From positions 310,001-374,000 of the forward strand of contig JAFZOK010000018.1 of NCBI GenBank assembly GCA_017550655.1: a DNA stretch of 64,000 bases, given 5' to 3'. The stretch is from Bacteroidales bacterium (GTDB lineage: Bacteria; Bacteroidota; Bacteroidia; Bacteroidales; UBA932). This document shows positions 54,310 to 63,240 of this stretch, one piece after another. The notes under the pieces were generated by a model. That model searched no databases. It saw only the letters and a list, made by a program, of their open reading frames with translations, and was not told the DNA's origin. Both the position numbers and the translations under genes were made by a program. How positions within the stretch are numbered: position 1 is the stretch's first letter; every line of letters starts with the position of its first letter.

Positions 54310-54318
54310 TGTGCGCGT

Positions 54319-55596
54319 ATGAGACAGACACCTCAATTCCTGATAGCGGCGCCCTCTTCAGGGAGCGGAAAGACCACCATCTGCGTTGGGCTTATGGAGA
54401 CCCTTGCGCAAAAAGGCCTGAAGGTGCAGCCTTTCAAATGCGGACCTGACTACATAGACACCAAGTTCCACGAAAATGCCTGCGGAAGACCGTCTGTCAA
54501 TCTGGACAGTTTCTTTGCAGAAGATAATCATATCAGGCAGATTTACAGAAGGTTCTCAGATGGGGCGGATGTCTGTGCCGTGGAAGGAATGATGGGCCTG
54601 TTTGACGGCTATCAAAGAGCTAAAGGATCTGCCGGGGAAATAGCCTCCATACTCGGAATTCCAGTGGTTCTGGTCGTGGACGCCAAAAGCACCGCCTACT
54701 CCATCGCTCCGCTTCTGAAAGGATTCAAGGAATTCTCTCCGAATGTTAAGATTATCGGCGTGATATTCAACAAGGTAGGCTCTCATAAACATCGCCTTAT
54801 GCTGGAGGAGGTCTGCACTGACTGCGGCCTTGAAGCCTTCGGATTCATACCAAAGAAAAAGGAAGCGGAGAACCCGTCAAGATACTTGGGTCTGGACTTC
54901 TCGGAATTGGACACATCTGCCGCCGCAGGTCTTGTCGCTGAGAATGTTGATATTGAAAGACTTCTGGAATCCTCTAAACAGAACTCTCCGGATTTGTCAT
55001 CATTTCCAGAAGGTCACCTTTCCATCTCCAGCCATAAGGTTCTCGTAGCCAAAAACAGCGAGTCCTTCTCCTTTATCTATCACGAGCATTTGGCAGGATG
55101 GCAAAACGTGGAGTTCTTTGATCCGGAAAAGGATGTTGAGATTCCACAGGACACAGATCTGCTTTACCTGCCCGGAGGATATCCGGAAAAGCATCTTAAG
55201 GAACTGTCTGCCAAGACAATGCAATCTGTCGGAAAGTACGCTGAAAATGGAGGAAGAATCCTGGCCGAGTGCGGTGGAATGATGTATCTGTGCCAAAGCA
55301 TCCTCAGCGACGAGGGAGAATACCCGATGTGCGGAGTCCTGCCTTACAGGATTTCCGCCCGGAAAGAAGACAGGAAACTGCACCTCGGCTACAGGTCTTT
55401 CACGTATAACGGACTGGATTTCAAGGGACACGAGTTCCACTATACAAAGTTCCCGGACCCGCAGCCGGAAAGCGTCGCCCAGGTTTATGACGCAAGGGGC
55501 AACAGTACGGACACCCCTATTATTAGAATAGGCAACACCATAGCATCCTACACCCACCTCTACTGGGGCGGCGAGGACATATTCAAATTATTCTGA
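54319..55596 (+). CDS. cbiA: Cobyrinate a,c-diamide synthase
   Basis: 425 residues from the ATG at 54319 (a TTG four codons upstream lies inside the -7 box). N-terminal P-loop APSSGSGKTTICVGL, KCGPDYIDTKFHE and EGMMGLFDG; C-terminal class I-like glutaminase domain with Cys in RILAECGGMMYL and a GHEFHYTKF His. It uses ATP and glutamine to amidate the a and c side chains of cobyrinic acid. First gene of the late operon, expressed divergently from btuB. Confidence 0.95.
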   Translation: MRQTPQFLIAAPSSGSGKTTICVGLMETLAQKGLKVQPFKCGPDYIDTKFHENACGRPSVNLDSFFAEDNHIRQIYRRFSDGADVCAVEGMMGLFDGYQRAKGSAGEIASILGIPVVLVVDAKSTAYSIAPLLKGFKEFSPNVKIIGVIFNKVGSHKHRLMLEEVCTDCGLEAFGFIPKKKEAENPSRYLGLDFSELDTSAAAGLVAENVDIERLLESSKQNSPDLSSFPEGHLSISSHKVLVAKNSESFSFIYHEHLAGWQNVEFFDPEKDVEIPQDTDLLYLPGGYPEKHLKELSAKTMQSVGKYAENGGRILAECGGMMYLCQSILSDEGEYPMCGVLPYRISARKEDRKLHLGYRSFTYNGLDFKGHEFHYTKFPDPQPESVAQVYDARGNSTDTPIIRIGNTIASYTHLYWGGEDIFKLF

Positions 55597-55602
55597 ATCA
55601 GC

Positions 55603-56100
55603 ATGAAAGAGATATACACAAAGACGGGGGACAAGGGAACGACCTCACTCAAGGGAGGAGTCAGAGTTCCGAAGGATGACATCCGTATAGAGACCAACGG
55701 GATGATAGACCTTCTTAACTCCCATCTGGGTCTTGTAAGGGCCGCTGTCGCTGAGAAAGATGTGAAAGAATTCATCCTTTCTCTCCAGAAAGAACTGATG
55801 ATAATAATGAGCCACGTGGCAACTCCGCAAGGAATTGAAAACCAGAAAGAACTACACTGTGCATCACTTGTTGCAAAAATGGAGGAGAAGATTGATTCCA
55901 TGCCTCATCCCGATGGTTTTGTAATCCCCGGAGAGAATCAACTTTCCTCACAAATCCATATTGCCAGGAGCACTGCGAGAACAGTGGAAAGAAGGCTCTG
56001 GACACTTAATGATAAATACGGAGTAAAGGAAGAGATTCTTGTCTTTTTCAACCGCCTCAGCGATTATCTATTTACTCTGGCCGAAAAGTACTCGAAATGA
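55603..56100 (+). CDS. pduO: ATP:cob(I)alamin adenosyltransferase, PduO type
   Basis: 165 residues, single-domain. N-terminal YTKTGDKGTTSLKGG is the PduO ATP-binding motif, and the C-terminal ARSTARTVERRLWTL and FFNRLSDYLFTLAE helices carry the conserved Arg/Glu/Asn positions. It transfers the 5'-deoxyadenosyl group to reduced corrinoid. It starts 6 nt after cbiA and overlaps cbiP by 4 nt. No CobA/BtuR-type enzyme is present in the window. Confidence 0.93.
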   Translation: MKEIYTKTGDKGTTSLKGGVRVPKDDIRIETNGMIDLLNSHLGLVRAAVAEKDVKEFILSLQKELMIIMSHVATPQGIENQKELHCASLVAKMEEKIDSMPHPDGFVIPGENQLSSQIHIARSTARTVERRLWTLNDKYGVKEEILVFFNRLSDYLFTLAEKYSK

Positions 56101-57590
56101 AAACCGGACTCCATAACCTGATGCTTGCCGGAACCGGCAGCGACGTTGGCAAAAGCATAATAGCCACCGCATTATGCCGCATCCTTCTTCAGGACGGCTA
56201 TGCCCCGGCTCCGTTCAAGGCACAGAATATGGCCCTGAACTCCTTTGCCACTAAGGATGGGCTTGAAATCGGACGTGCCCAGGCAGTTCAGGCCGAGGCG
56301 GCCGGACTGGAATGCCATACGGATATGAACCCCCTGCTGCTCAAGCCACAGAGCGACCATACTTCCCAGGTAATACTGAACGGAAAACCGATTGGAAGCA
56401 GCAGTGCATACGACTATTTCCGCAAGGAAGGAAAGGAGGAGCTCCGGGTTGCAGTATGCAAAGCATTCGACAGGCTTTCAAAGTGTTACAATCCTATAGT
56501 GATGGAGGGAGCGGGCAGCATCTCCGAACTAAACCTTGCGGAAAGCGACATCGTGAATCTGCCAATGGCCAAATATGCCAACGCTGACGTGTTTCTTGTT
56601 GCAGACATAGACCGCGGCGGAGTATTCGCCTCCGTCTACGGCAGCATCGCCCTGCAGAAACCTGAGTATAAAAGCCTTATCAAGGGCATAATAATCAATA
56701 AGTTCAGGGGAGACCTCAGGCTATTTGACGAAGGACGGAGAATACTGGAAGACATCTGTAAGGTACCTGTTCTGGGAGTTATCCCATACTACAAGGACAT
56801 ATACATAGAGGAAGAAGACAGCGTGGACCTTGCCCGAAAATCCTTTTCGATGGAAAAGGGCAAGATAAACGTGGCGGTGGTTCTGCTCAGGCACATCTCC
56901 AACTTCACGGATTTCAACTCGCTGGAAAGGGATCCGAGAGTGCATCTCTACTACACTTCCAACACTGAAGACATAAAAAAGAGCGACATTATCATTATCC
57001 CGGGAACAAAGTCCACCATCGACGACCTCTATGAACTTAGGCGCAACGGATGCGCACAGGCTATCATCTCCGCTCACCGCAGCGGAGCCACTGTCCTGGG
57101 TATCTGCGGCGGATACCAGATGATGGGAACCCAGATACTGGATCCTGATCATATTGAGGGAGATACACCAATGCTGCCAGGCCTTGGGCTTCTTCCTGTA
57201 GTTACCACAATGACTGCAGAAAAGACCACCCGCCAGACCACATTCCGCTTGGCAAAAGAAGACTCCGGGAAACTGAAAGGCTACGAAATCCACATGGGAG
57301 AAACCTCTCCTGCGTCCGGTTATGAAATCCAGCCTCTTGCAATCCTGGACAGCGGAAAGGAAGAAGGCTGCATCGTTGACACCAAGACTATGGGCTGCTA
57401 TCTCCACGGCATACTGGACAACCCGCTGTTTATAGATTTTCTTCTGGAACCATTCAAGGACAAGACGGAAGCCAAAACCCTGGCGGAAGACTACACTGCC
57501 TTCAAGCAAAGGCAGTATGACCTGCTTGCGGACCACGTGCGTAAGCATATAGATATGAACCTGTTATATAAGATTCTGAGCAATGATTGA
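56097..57590 (+). CDS. cbiP: Cobyric acid synthase
   Basis: 497 residues, full length. N-terminal dethiobiotin-synthetase-like P-loop GTGSDVGKSIIATALC with KAQNMALNSFAT; C-terminal glutaminase-like domain with VLGICGGYQMMG and KGYEIHMGET. It amidates the b, d, e and g side chains of adenosylcobyrinic a,c-diamide. It overlaps the preceding adenosyltransferase by 4 nt and cobD by 8 nt, consistent with tight operon coupling. Also called CobQ. Confidence 0.96.
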   Translation: MKTGLHNLMLAGTGSDVGKSIIATALCRILLQDGYAPAPFKAQNMALNSFATKDGLEIGRAQAVQAEAAGLECHTDMNPLLLKPQSDHTSQVILNGKPIGSSSAYDYFRKEGKEELRVAVCKAFDRLSKCYNPIVMEGAGSISELNLAESDIVNLPMAKYANADVFLVADIDRGGVFASVYGSIALQKPEYKSLIKGIIINKFRGDLRLFDEGRRILEDICKVPVLGVIPYYKDIYIEEEDSVDLARKSFSMEKGKINVAVVLLRHISNFTDFNSLERDPRVHLYYTSNTEDIKKSDIIIIPGTKSTIDDLYELRRNGCAQAIISAHRSGATVLGICGGYQMMGTQILDPDHIEGDTPMLPGLGLLPVVTTMTAEKTTRQTTFRLAKEDSGKLKGYEIHMGETSPASGYEIQPLAILDSGKEEGCIVDTKTMGCYLHGILDNPLFIDFLLEPFKDKTEAKTLAEDYTAFKQRQYDLLADHVRKHIDMNLLYKILSND

Positions 57591-58566
57591 AGGACACGGA
57601 GATGACGCATACAAGTACGGGAACATCAGACTGAACTTCTCGTCCAATATCTACCCGAGGGCAGACATTACCCCTGTGGTGGAGTATCTGAAGCAGCACC
57701 TTGACTCAATCCGCAGCTATCCGGAGCCAAATGCGGCATCCCTGGAAAAGGCCATAGCCGCAAAACTGGGCATCGCCGAGGAAAACGTGCTTGTCACAGC
57801 CGGGGCTACTGAGGCCATCTACCTGATTGCCCAAACTTTGCGTTCCTGGCAGACTTTCACTGTCAAATATCCGGCATTCAGCGAATATGAAGATGCCTGC
57901 CGCCTGAATATGTACAGGGAAGACTCCTACGGAAACCTGATGTGGGTATGCAATCCCTGCAACCCTACCGGAGAAGTGTTTCCGCAGAGCTACATAGAAG
58001 ATCTCCTGCAGAAGCATCGCTATGTGATTGTAGACCAGTCCTATGAAGACTTCACTCAGGAAAGGGTGATGACTCCGGCCGAGGCCATTCGCAAGCCGAA
58101 TCTCATCCAGATCCATTCCCTGACAAAGAAATATGCGATACCCGGCCTTAGAATAGGATACATAACAGCCAACATTGCAGTAACCCGCCTTCTGAGGCAG
58201 AGCATTCGTCCCTGGGCAATCAACTCTCTTGCTATGGAAGCAGCCAAATTCCTGCTGGAGGGCAACTTCAGCGCAGTTCCGGATATGGCGGCATATCTGA
58301 GAACAGCCCAGAGGCTGAGATTCGCACTGGCACAGATGGACGGTCTGGAAACAAAGCCGACCAAGACAAACTTCGTCCTCTGCCGCCTGAAAAAAGGCAA
58401 GGCCGCAGACCTAAAGGAATTCCTTGCCAGGGAAAAGGGAATACTCATCCGCGATGCTTCAAACTTCCGCGGCCTGTACGAAGGGCATTTCAGGGTGGCT
58501 TCCTCCAATGACGAAGACAACGCCGTTCTTATAGAAGGAATCAAAGAATATCTGGACAGACAATGA
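57583..58566 (+). CDS. cobD: Threonine-phosphate decarboxylase-like PLP enzyme
   Basis: 327 residues, fold type I aminotransferase family. Start GHGDDAYKYGNIRLNFSSNIYP is typical of the CobD group; PLP sites are NPCNPTGEVF and the Lys in SLTKKYAIPGLRIGY. It should make (R)-1-aminopropan-2-ol phosphate for the nucleotide loop. It is close to histidinol-phosphate aminotransferases, but the cbiP/cbiB overlap on both sides settles the role. No threonine kinase (PduX/BluE) lies nearby. Confidence 0.92.
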   Translation: MIEGHGDDAYKYGNIRLNFSSNIYPRADITPVVEYLKQHLDSIRSYPEPNAASLEKAIAAKLGIAEENVLVTAGATEAIYLIAQTLRSWQTFTVKYPAFSEYEDACRLNMYREDSYGNLMWVCNPCNPTGEVFPQSYIEDLLQKHRYVIVDQSYEDFTQERVMTPAEAIRKPNLIQIHSLTKKYAIPGLRIGYITANIAVTRLLRQSIRPWAINSLAMEAAKFLLEGNFSAVPDMAAYLRTAQRLRFALAQMDGLETKPTKTNFVLCRLKKGKAADLKEFLAREKGILIRDASNFRGLYEGHFRVASSNDEDNAVLIEGIKEYLDRQ

Positions 58567-59519
58567 CCAACGCCCTACTGCTCTACGCCCTGCCGATAGT
58601 CATCGGATGGATTCTGGATCTTCTCCTGGGAGACCCGGATTTCCTTCCGCATCCGGTCGTGCTGATGGGGAAAGTCATAGCGTTTTTCGAAAAGAGGCTG
58701 AACAAGGGAAAAGACAAGGTTTTCAAGGGAGCAGTTTCCGCAATTCTTCTGGTTGCAATTACAATAGTTTTCTTCTTTTTCCTCATACACTATTCTGATA
58801 AACTGCCTATTATTTGCGCAATATTAATACGCAGTATCTTCGTTTTCTTCTTCCTTGCAGGAACTACTTTAATAAGGGAAGTAAGGGCTGTTTTCAAGGC
58901 GGTAGACCGCTCTCTGGATGAGGGAAGGAAGCAGGTGGCGAGAATCGTCGGAAGGGAAACCTCCAGCCTTTCCGCCCAAGAAATAAGAACCGCCGCACTG
59001 GAAACTCTGGCGGAAAATCTCAGCGATGGAGTTATCGCTCCCCTGTTCTGGCTTATGGTCGGAGGCATTCCCGGAATGGCCGCATACAAGATGGTAAATA
59101 CCCTGGATTCCATGATCGGTTACAGGACGGAGAGATATAAGGATTTTGGACGGTTTGCCGCAAAATTGGACGATATCGCCAACTGGATTCCAGCAAGGCT
59201 GACCGCCATCCTGATGGTTATCGCCAGCGGAAAACTGAAAACTTTCAAATTTGTCAGAAAGTACGCCAGGCAGCACGCCAGCCCCAACAGCGGCTATCCG
59301 GAATCGGCTCTGGCCGGCATTCTGGACGTGCAGTTCGGCGGGCCTCACACCTATTTTGGAGAAGTGATAGACAAGCCGTTTATCGGGGAGAACCCAAGGC
59401 CGCTGACGAGCGAAGACGCGGATAAAGCCATCAAAATTAACAGGATTTCAGAAGTAATGATGATAGTCCTGACAATTGCCGTTGGAGCTGCCGCGCGTTA
59501 CCTTATATTTTGGACTTGA
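58563..59519 (+). CDS. cbiB: Adenosylcobinamide-phosphate synthase
   Basis: 318 residues, membrane protein with several helices. Family signatures: LLGDPDFLPHPVVLMGKVIAFFEKRLN, ETLAENLSDGVIAPLFWLMVGG, and MIGYRTERYKDFGRFAAKLDDI. It joins aminopropanol phosphate to adenosylcobyric acid. It overlaps cobD by 4 nt; its stop lies 17 nt before the cobU start. Confidence 0.95.
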   Translation: MTNALLLYALPIVIGWILDLLLGDPDFLPHPVVLMGKVIAFFEKRLNKGKDKVFKGAVSAILLVAITIVFFFFLIHYSDKLPIICAILIRSIFVFFFLAGTTLIREVRAVFKAVDRSLDEGRKQVARIVGRETSSLSAQEIRTAALETLAENLSDGVIAPLFWLMVGGIPGMAAYKMVNTLDSMIGYRTERYKDFGRFAAKLDDIANWIPARLTAILMVIASGKLKTFKFVRKYARQHASPNSGYPESALAGILDVQFGGPHTYFGEVIDKPFIGENPRPLTSEDADKAIKINRISEVMMIVLTIAVGAAARYLIFWT

Positions 59520-59536
59520 TTGATTATAAAGCATAT

Positions 59537-60061
59537 ATGAAAAAGATTATACTCATAACGGGAGGAGAACGGTCAGGTAAAAGCAGTTATGCTGAGGGCC
59601 TTGCCCTAAGCATAAGCCCTAACCCGGTTTACATAGCAACCGCCCATATCTGGGATGATGAGTTCCAGCAGAGAGTACATCTCCATCAGCTAAGGAGAGG
59701 CCGGCAGTGGACAAACATTGAAGAAGAAATCAACCTCTCCGGCTGCAAGATAGAAGGAAGGTGCGCAGTCATTGATTGCGTAACCCTCTGGCTTACAAAC
59801 CTTATCCAGCCGCACCTTTCCAAAGGCGGAAACTTTGATGTTAAGGCAGTTCTGGAAAACGCAAAGCGCCAGTTTGACGAGTTCACGTTCCAGGATGCTA
59901 CATTCATATTCGTATCCAACGAGATTGGAAGCGGCGGGGTGAGCCCGAATCCTATGCAGAGAAGGTTTACGGACCTTCAGGGATGGATGAACCAGTACAT
60001 AGCCGGAAAGGCGGATGAAGTTTTTCTTATGGTATCCGGAATACCAATTAAAATCAAGTGA
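59537..60061 (+). CDS. cobU: Adenosylcobinamide kinase / guanylyltransferase
   Basis: 174 residues from the ATG at 59537 (MKKIILITGGERSGKSSYAEG contains the P-loop). VIDCVTLWLTNL and FVSNEIGSGGVSPNP match CobU, including the region around the guanylylated His (HLHQLRRGRQW). It phosphorylates adenosylcobinamide and transfers GMP. Its stop overlaps a possible GTG start of cobT. Confidence 0.95.
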   Translation: MKKIILITGGERSGKSSYAEGLALSISPNPVYIATAHIWDDEFQQRVHLHQLRRGRQWTNIEEEINLSGCKIEGRCAVIDCVTLWLTNLIQPHLSKGGNFDVKAVLENAKRQFDEFTFQDATFIFVSNEIGSGGVSPNPMQRRFTDLQGWMNQYIAGKADEVFLMVSGIPIKIK

Positions 60062-60063
60062 TT

Positions 60064-61113
60064 ATGATCGCGGAGTTTGACATTCAAAGGCCGGACTGCA
60101 AGATAAGGCAGGCCTCTCAGGACAAGATAGACAACCTCAACAAGCCAAAAGGCTCGCTCGGGGCTCTGGAGGAAATTGCCCTTCAGCTTTGCCTTGTGCA
60201 GCAGACGCTCTCTCCTAAACTGAAGCATCCGTGCCATCTGCTTCTGGGCGGAGACCACGGCATAGAAAAGGAAGGAGTCAGCCAGTCCCCGAGAGAGGTT
60301 ACCTGGCAGCAGATGATAAACTTCACAAATGGAGGCGGAGGCGTAAACATGTTCTGCCGCCAGCACGGTTTTGACCTTAAACTGATTGACTGCGGAGTGG
60401 ACTATGATCTTTCATCCTACTCGGCGATAAGGGATTGCAAGATTGACTACGGAACCGCAGACTTCCTGTACGGGCCTGCTATGACCGAGGTCCAGTATCT
60501 GGAAGCCCTGGAAAACGGAAGGGCTCTGGCGGACGAATGCATAGATGAAGGCTGCAACATTCTCTCGATTGGAGAGATGGGCATTGCCAACACATCCCCG
60601 AGCAGCATCTGGATGAGCCTTATGGGAAACATTCCGCTGGACGAATGCATCGGCGCAGGTTCCGGTCTTGATTCCAAAGGTATAGAGCACAAAAAACAGG
60701 TACTGGAAAAAGCCGTGGAAAAATTCCTGACGGAGTATCCCGAGCCAACTGATGAAGAAATAATAACGTACTTTGGCGGATTCGAGATGGTTACAGCCAT
60801 CGGGGCAATGCTCCAGGCCGCTTCCAGAGGAGCTGTCGTCCTTGTTGACGGCTTTATAATGAGCGCCTGTGCCCTTGCCGCCACAAGACTCTATCCGGAA
60901 AGCCGGGACTATATGATATTCTGCCACTGTGGAGACGAATCCGGACACCGCAGGATGCTTGAACTCCTAAACGCAAAGCCGCTTCTAAGCCTGGGCCTGA
61001 GGCTCGGGGAAGGAACCGGAGCGCTATGTGCATACCCTATTATAGAGTCTTCCGTGAGGATGATAAACGAAATGAACAACTTCCAAAATGCAAAAATCAC
61101 CAAATATTTTTAG
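60064..61113 (+). CDS. cobT: Nicotinate-nucleotide:dimethylbenzimidazole phosphoribosyltransferase
   Basis: 349 residues from the ATG at 60064 (GTG at 60058 is possible). Characteristic motifs: KPKGSLGALEEIALQLC, GGDHGIEKEGVSQSP, EGCNILSIGEMGIANT and RLGEGTGALCAYPI with the catalytic Glu. It activates the lower-ligand base as an alpha-ribotide. No DMB-synthesis gene (bluB or bza) is in the window, so the native base may be imported or may be adenine. It overlaps cobS by 26 nt. Confidence 0.96.
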   Translation: MIAEFDIQRPDCKIRQASQDKIDNLNKPKGSLGALEEIALQLCLVQQTLSPKLKHPCHLLLGGDHGIEKEGVSQSPREVTWQQMINFTNGGGGVNMFCRQHGFDLKLIDCGVDYDLSSYSAIRDCKIDYGTADFLYGPAMTEVQYLEALENGRALADECIDEGCNILSIGEMGIANTSPSSIWMSLMGNIPLDECIGAGSGLDSKGIEHKKQVLEKAVEKFLTEYPEPTDEEIITYFGGFEMVTAIGAMLQAASRGAVVLVDGFIMSACALAATRLYPESRDYMIFCHCGDESGHRRMLELLNAKPLLSLGLRLGEGTGALCAYPIIESSVRMINEMNNFQNAKITKYF

Positions 61114-61879
61114 CCGGATCTGGGCAGCATTCATATTCCTGACCAGACTTCCTTTCTGGAGGCTCTACCAGCCGCCTAAAGAAGCCTACGAGAGCGTAAC
61201 TGAGCACTGGCCTCTGGTGGGCTGGCTCACCTCAGCGATTATGGCCGCAGTGCTCTATTTCATAGCACCTAACAATCTCCTCATTGCTGTTGTTGCAGCC
61301 ATAACGGTAAGGATTCTTGTTACCGGAGCCCTTCACGAGGACGGGCTTGCAGACTTCTTCGACGGCTTTGGAGGTGGCGGAAAAGACCGGGAAAGGATTC
61401 TTGCGATAATGAAGGATTCCCATATAGGAACATTCGGAGTCCTGGGACTGATAATCTACATCCTGCTTCTTGGATGCAGCCTGTTCTGCATCGCCAGCCT
61501 TAGCCCAAAGTTTGCGGCACTGACAATCATAATGGCGGACCCTTTCGCCAAGATGCTTGCCGCACAGACCGTTATGGCAATGCCGTACGCAAGGAAGGAA
61601 GAAGAGTCCAAGGCAAAGAACATCTATCGCAGAGCCAAGTTCCCGCAATACATCCTGCTGATCATTGAAGGCCTGATTCCTTTGGGGCTTTTCATCTGGC
61701 TGGCCCAACCTTCACCAGAGAAAATTATGCTTCTGGTTGCCATCCCCGCCGTTTTATGCACCCTCCTCAACCTTTTCATATACAGAAGGATAAAAGGCTA
61801 TACCGGAGACTGCAACGGAGCCATTTTCCTTCTGACCGAACTAAGCATTTACCTTACTGCAACATTCCTTTTCCAATGA
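61088..61879 (+). CDS. cobS: Adenosylcobinamide-GDP ribazoletransferase (cobalamin synthase)
   Basis: 263 residues, about six to seven membrane helices. Signatures FIFLTRLPFWR, LVGWLTSAIMAAVLYF, GALHEDGLADFFDGFGGGGKDRER with metal-binding Asp residues, and GYTGDCNGAIFLLTE. It joins AdoCbi-GDP to alpha-ribazole phosphate. It starts inside cobT and its stop overlaps the cobC start by 4 nt. Confidence 0.95.
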   Translation: MQKSPNIFSRIWAAFIFLTRLPFWRLYQPPKEAYESVTEHWPLVGWLTSAIMAAVLYFIAPNNLLIAVVAAITVRILVTGALHEDGLADFFDGFGGGGKDRERILAIMKDSHIGTFGVLGLIIYILLLGCSLFCIASLSPKFAALTIIMADPFAKMLAAQTVMAMPYARKEEESKAKNIYRRAKFPQYILLIIEGLIPLGLFIWLAQPSPEKIMLLVAIPAVLCTLLNLFIYRRIKGYTGDCNGAIFLLTELSIYLTATFLFQ

Positions 61880-62406
61880 AACTGATACTGGTCAGACATA
61901 CCACTCCCGATGTACCCAAAGGCACCTGCTACGGCTGGAGCGATGTTGATGTTGCCCCTTCATTCGTCGCCGAGGCAAACGAGACCCTAAAGGAATTGAA
62001 AAAGCTCCTTCCTGTTGACAAGGCTTTCTCGTCCCCTCTCCAGAGAGCCAGGAAACTGGCGGATTTCTGCGGATTCGCTGACGCTGAGGCAGATGAGCGC
62101 CTAAAGGAAATGAATATGGGGGACTGGGAACTGCAGTTCTACGACAAGATTAAGGATCCTGCCCTTCAGGCCTGGTATCAGGACTATATGCACCTCCCAG
62201 CGACCAACGGGGAGAGTTTCCCTATCCTCTATGCAAGGGTTTCGGAATTCCTGAATGAGCTTAAAGGCAAGCCTTTCAAGAGGGTAGCTATTTTTGCCCA
62301 CGGCGGCCCGATTGTCTGTGCAGGGCTGTATGCAGGACTATTCAAGGAAGAAGACGCTTTCCGCCACCTTGTTCCATACGGCGGAATACAGATAATTGAA
62401 TTATGA
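61876..62406 (+). CDS. cobC: Alpha-ribazole phosphatase, histidine phosphatase family
   Basis: 176 residues from the ATG at 61876, where the family N terminus MKLILVRHTTPD begins; the frame is open further into cobS but without similarity. Catalytic His in LVRHTTP, then SSPLQRARKLADF, MGDWELQFY and the second His in FAHGGPI. It removes phosphate from alpha-ribazole-5'-P or adenosylcobalamin-5'-P. Overlaps both neighbours. Confidence 0.92.
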   Translation: MKLILVRHTTPDVPKGTCYGWSDVDVAPSFVAEANETLKELKKLLPVDKAFSSPLQRARKLADFCGFADAEADERLKEMNMGDWELQFYDKIKDPALQAWYQDYMHLPATNGESFPILYARVSEFLNELKGKPFKRVAIFAHGGPIVCAGLYAGLFKEEDAFRHLVPYGGIQIIEL

Positions 62407-63221
62407 AAAAGATACTGATTATACTTGCGATTTGCTTTGCCGCTGCCTCCTGCTCCAACCAGGAGGAAAACGGCAAAAAAGCAATTCTTATGGTCCATTT
62501 CGGGACTACTCACGACAGCACAAGAGCACTTACCATTGATGCAATCAACTCCCAGATGGAGAATGCATTCCGGGAGTCTGACGTTTTCGAGGCCTATACT
62601 TCCAGAATCGTGATCAAGAGGCTCAAGGAAAGAGGCATAGTAAAGCGCACTCCTGTGCAGATGCTGGATTCGCTTAAGAAAACCGGATATACTTCAGTAA
62701 CTATCCAGCCTACACACATCATTCCCGGTAAAGAGTACAAGATGCTCGTCGCCGAGGCGGATTCAATAAAAAAGGAGTTCAAGTCTCTTAAAGTGGGCAA
62801 GCCGCTGCTATTCAGCGATGAAGACTTGAAAACCGTTGTTGAGATTCTGGAAAAGAGGAATCCTTCATCAGAGCCTGACCACCATATCCTTTATGTGGGA
62901 CACGGAACTGAAGATGCGGCAACAGAGATTTATGTAAGGGCAGACTCCCTGTTCAACTCCAACTCCCACGTTGCCACGATTGAGGGTATCCCTACCCTGG
63001 ACGATGCCGTTGCAAAACTGAAAGAGGCAGGAGCAAAGAAAGTAACGCTTGTGCCGTTTATGTTCGTTGCCGGAGACCACGCCGCAAACGACATATCAGT
63101 AGACTGGAAAAACGAGCTGGAAAGCAACGGATTCCAGGTCGAACTAAAACTTGAGGGCCTTGGCCAGGTTCCTGGGATCCGAAACCTCTTCCTTGAGCAC
63201 ATCCTCAGCGCCGCTGAATAA
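62403..63221 (+). CDS. cbiK: CbiK-like sirohydrochlorin cobaltochelatase, exported lipoprotein (copy 2)
   Basis: 272 residues. Signal MKKILIILAICFAAASC with lipobox AASC, followed by SNQEENG, a weaker acidic patch. Chelatase motifs are AILMVHFGTTHDSTRAL, VTIQPTHIIPGKEYKML, LYVGHGTEDAAT and FVAGDHAANDIS with both metal His residues. Its start overlaps the cobC stop (ATGA), so it is part of the late operon. It is clearly paralogous to the copy next to btuB, but shorter and close to enteric CbiK length. Being exported, it cannot simply supply the cytoplasmic corrin pathway unless its signal is not used. Confidence 0.9.
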   Translation: MKKILIILAICFAAASCSNQEENGKKAILMVHFGTTHDSTRALTIDAINSQMENAFRESDVFEAYTSRIVIKRLKERGIVKRTPVQMLDSLKKTGYTSVTIQPTHIIPGKEYKMLVAEADSIKKEFKSLKVGKPLLFSDEDLKTVVEILEKRNPSSEPDHHILYVGHGTEDAATEIYVRADSLFNSNSHVATIEGIPTLDDAVAKLKEAGAKKVTLVPFMFVAGDHAANDISVDWKNELESNGFQVELKLEGLGQVPGIRNLFLEHILSAAE

Positions 63222-63240
63222 GATTGGCATTTGTGATTTT

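Noticed and set aside
53999-54331. The btuB frame is open upstream for ~110 codons.
   Set aside because: That stretch is the cobalamin riboswitch and promoter. A normal signal peptide starts at 53998.
57583-58566. Could be histidinol-phosphate aminotransferase (HisC).
   Set aside because: It overlaps cbiP and cbiB on either side and has the CobD-like GHGDD...LNFSSN start, so the cobalamin role is much more likely.
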